Of a stretch of 64,000 nt of DNA, positions 61,490 through 64,000 are shown piece after piece. The notes under the pieces are model-generated. The model ran no database searches, had not been told where the DNA came from, and saw nothing but the letters and a program-made list of their open reading frames with translations. The DNA is from CADEFX01 sp050260355 (lineage in GTDB: Bacteria > Pseudomonadota > Alphaproteobacteria > Rhizobiales > Hyphomicrobiaceae). The position numbers were made by a program, and so were the translations under genes. Positions within the stretch are counted from its first letter, which is position 1. Each line of letters starts with the position of its first letter. The DNA is taken from NCBI GenBank assembly GCA_050260355.1, contig JBLNBZ010000114.1, positions 40,309 to 104,308 of the forward strand, written 5' to 3'.

Positions 61490-61948
61490 CCAACGGCAGC
61501 CCGCGTCTCACTTGCGCTGACCTGTCCCCGCGCTGGTAAGCGTTTGCTCCTGCAACGCGTCGAAATTCTCTCGGCGCGCACCCCAGAGTTCGAGCGCCCG
61601 GGCGCGTGGGTATGGAGCACCTCACGTTGGCGGGATCACTCCGACGCGCTGTTGGCCTCGGCGAAATTGCTGGGGCTGGGTCGTCTATTCATTTCCGTCG
61701 AGATCGGTCCAACGGGCGTCCTGGATGACGGCAAGTTGGCCGATTTCGTGCAGCATGCCCGAGTGGAAGGAATCGCCATCCTCGCCGTCGAAGGCGACCC
61801 GGAAATGGTCAATGGCGCTGGGCACCTCGCGGCAATCGAGCGCGCCCGCTCGCTTGCTGCGTATCAATCCGCCGCGCCGGCCTCAGCTCGCCTTTTCGGT
61901 GTCCAATACGACATCGAGCCTTACCTTCTCTCCGGACGGTCACCCTAA
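61490..61948 (+). pseudogene. Internal fragment of a conserved protein (glycoside-hydrolase-like?)
   Basis: Plus-strand frame: RLLLQRVEILSARTPEFERP, WVWSTSRWRD, LGLGRLFISVEIGPTGVLDD, GIAILAVEGDPEMVNGAGHL and LFGVQYDIEPYLL. The repeated beta-strand pattern with EGDP and YDIEPY suggests a TIM-barrel, glycoside-hydrolase-like protein of the type often exported. Both ends are cut. The call is from pattern only. Confidence 0.5.
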
Positions 61949-62254
61949 TACAACCGAAAAGGTGAGCAACGGAGGATGGCTCGGCAGGGTCCGGTGCTGG
62001 CTAGTCTCCTTGCCGACCGTCACTGGATCAATTGGCCGAGGAGCATGAGTACAATGGCCTGTCACGACCCCAGGGCTCGACCGCATCTGCCGCGTTGAAT
62101 CGGCCTCGAGAGTGCAAGACTGGCGGGCATCGAACGGCTGTTGCCGGTGCTGGGCGACGTCTCGCGTCACCTTCTTGCTCTGTGCCGGTTGAAGCACAGC
62201 CCGCGTGCGATGGAGTATTCGGCTCGGGCAAACAACTGCGTTCGGTCAACGCAT

Positions 62255-64000
62255 TCAAGCGATCGGAGAGGGCAGCGCTCGCCGAGAACTGGGATGGAGC
62301 ACGCCTGCACGCAGCAGTTCGGCGATTTCTCGAGGCGGCCGCGGTTCGGCGAAGTAGAAGCCTTGCGCTTGCTTGCACCCCCAAGATCGCAGGGCGTCGA
62401 GTTGCGCTTTCGTTTCGACGCCCTCGGCAATCGCGCCGAGGCCGAGTTCGCGCAAGGCCGAGCGCGGCTTTGATGACCAGCCCGGCATTCGGCCCGTCAT
62501 CGAGCTCTGCGACGAAAGCCTGTGGGATCTTGATGCGATCGACCGGCAGCTTTCGCAGATAGTTGAGTGACGAGTAGCCGGTGCCGAAGTCGTCGATTGC
62601 GATGCGCACTCCGTGATCGCGTAGCCTCCGGAGGACGTCGCTGTTGCGGCGCGTGGCGTCCATCAGCACCGTCTCGGTCAGCTCGAGCTCGAGCATGCGC
62701 GGCGGCAACATGAACTCGGCTTGTACAGCGGAGACGTCGTTCTCCAGGTCTTGCACAGACTTGAACTGGAGCGCCGAAACGTTGACGGCGACGAAGCCCG
62801 GGCCAATTCCGAGGTCCATCCACTCCCTCGCTTGCCGGCAGGCATCCCACAGAATCCAGCGTCCAAGCCCGGAAATGAGCCCGTTCGCTTCCGCGGCGGG
62901 AATAAATTCTGCCGGACCCAGGAGCCCCGGCCGCGGGTGCTGCCAGCGCACCAGCGCCTCGAGCCCTATGATTTCTCCAGTGTCGATGTCGATTTCGGGC
63001 TGATAGTAGAGCCTGAACTGCTTCGCCGCGAGCGCCTCGCGCAGTTCCGCACCCAGCGTTACGCGTGATTTCACCTCGTGGTCCATCGCGTCGGTGAAGA
63101 ACCGGAAGGTTCCGCGCCCCTCGTTCTTTGCCCGATAGAGCGCGACGTCGGCATGAGACAGTATTGTCTCGGCATCCTGCGTATCGTTGTCGAAGGTAGC
63201 GATGCCTATGCTGGAGCCGGTGCGAATCTCGTTACCTCCGATGTGGAAAGGCTCGACCAGGCATTTCAGGAGCTTGTCGGCCAGCGAAGCAGCTTCGGTA
63301 GGGTCCGCGACCTCCAACATCACCACGGCAAACTCGTCTCCGCCGAAGCGCGCTACCGTATCGACTTCGCGTATGTTGGTCTGCAGCCGCCCGCCGACCG
63401 CTTTGAGGAGCTCGTCGCCGACTGGGTGACCGAGGGTGTCGTTGACGTCCTTGAAGTGGTCGAGGTCGAGATAGAGGCAGCGAGATCGTTCTTGCCTCGG
63501 CGGCACCGCGCCAGGGCGTGCTCGAGCTCCTCGACGAAGACCCGTCGGTTCGCAAGGCCAGTCAAAGGGTCAAAGCGCGCCATTTGCAAGATGACTGCTT
63601 CGGCCCTCTTTCGCTCGGTGATATCGCGCACGGTCGAAAACGCTACGCTTCGGTCGCCGAACGTTGCAAAGCGCGAGGAGATCTCCACCCAGAAAAGACG
63701 ACCATCTCGTGCCTTCACATGCCACTCGAATCTCTGCAGCCCCTCCTCGACAATCTTCTTTCCCAAGGCGCGGGCACCATCCAGCGTGTAGGGCTCTTCG
63801 CCGCTGGAGAGCAAGCCGATGTCCGCCCCCACGATCTCGTCGCGCGTATAGCCGAACATCTCGCAGCCAGCCGGATTGACGTCGATGAACCATCCCGTTT
63901 TGATGTCGGACAGAAAGATTCCCTCGCCGACCGAGGAAAAAATCGTGCGGAAGTTCTTCTCGCTCTCGCGCACCTTCTGCTCGGCCAGTTGGCGTTCGCT
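62255..64000 (-). pseudogene. PAS-GGDEF-EAL protein, two frameshifts, 5' end outside window
   Basis: The upstream part enters from the right edge: RESEKNFRTIFSSVGEGIFL starts a PAS domain ending RDITERKRAEAVI, then FDPLTGLANRRVFVEELEHA. Near 63480 one base is lost and GGDEF continues in another frame (LDLDHFKDVNDTLGHPVGDE, TVARFGGDEFAVVML). EAL follows (FRLYYQPEIDIDTGEIIGLE, IDDFGTGYSSLNYLRKLP). Near 62465 two bases are lost before ELGLGAIAEGVETKAQ, and the true end is at 62255. Catalytic motifs of both domains are intact apart from the frame breaks. Confidence 0.85.

Overview
The window is GC-rich and reads as the chromosome of an alphaproteobacterium, most likely of the order Hyphomicrobiales. 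The support is an initiator tRNA with a C1-A72 mismatch and 2-GC anticodon stem of the form seen in that order, a lipid-A-modification gene trio, ArdC/ParB/RhuM-type mobile-element genes, and a TctABC catabolic operon. No 16S rRNA or other marker is present, so the species cannot be named.

Layout. (1) 1-2.0 kb is ordinary chromosome: an ArnT-like glycosyltransferase, divergent from a dolichol-phosphate-mannose-synthase-like glycosyltransferase and a LAB_N membrane protein. (2) An initiator tRNA gene at 2.26 kb marks the start of accessory DNA. (3) 2.7-20 kb is a mobilizable or conjugative element backbone: a class II Fic protein, a Doc/ribbon-helix-helix toxin-antitoxin pair, a relaxase and MobC, a VirD4-like coupling protein, a run of tiny overlapping genes with a DNA methyltransferase, decayed HigBA, ArdC, RhuM and a long ParB. 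Several of its genes carry leaders that can fold the ribosome-binding site into a hairpin. The ardC and parB leaders are two copies of one ~205-bp repeat. (4) 20-32.5 kb is a dense defence island: a four-gene operon (TIR-like, Nmad2, MazG-like, uracil-DNA-glycosylase-like), a divergent TIR-SLOG pair, and a type I restriction operon (hsdR-hsdM-hsdS) that ends in a gene for a protein with a hydrophobic tail. (5) 32.9-44.8 kb is a patchwork: ParDE, two membrane proteins, a tyrosine recombinase with an 18-bp perfect inverted repeat in its promoter region, an AbiEii-like nucleotidyltransferase module flanked by a duplicated recombinase 3' end, remnants of a pilin, an AraC regulator and a type III restriction enzyme, Mrr, an unknown two-gene pair, and a TraF-type peptidase. 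(6) 44.8-48.8 kb holds a truncated IS66 element and debris. (7) 48.8-58.0 kb is a catabolic locus: a flavin monooxygenase, an IclR regulator, and an operon for a tripartite tricarboxylate transporter, an alpha/beta hydrolase, a carboxymuconolactone-decarboxylase-like protein and two dehydrogenases. (8) 58.2-64 kb is a gene graveyard: two disrupted GGDEF-EAL genes, a DipZ/thioredoxin fragment, an IS481-like fragment and a truncated secreted-protein fragment.

How the parts fit. The element backbone supplies mobility (relaxosome and coupling protein, but no complete type IV secretion system is visible), stability (three toxin-antitoxin loci, ParB) and anti-restriction (ArdC). The island carries several immune modules. 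The strongest candidate for an undescribed system is the divergent six-gene cluster at 20.3-25.3 kb, which combines TIR-type NAD enzymes, a SLOG nucleotide-binding domain, a modified-nucleotide-associated domain, a MazG-like fold and a UDG fold. The strongest regulatory signal is the family of leaders whose hairpins sequester the ribosome-binding site.

All assignments come from reading the sequence and from memory of protein families; no database search was run. Several genes are broken by one- or two-base deletions, and I cannot tell real decay from assembly error.
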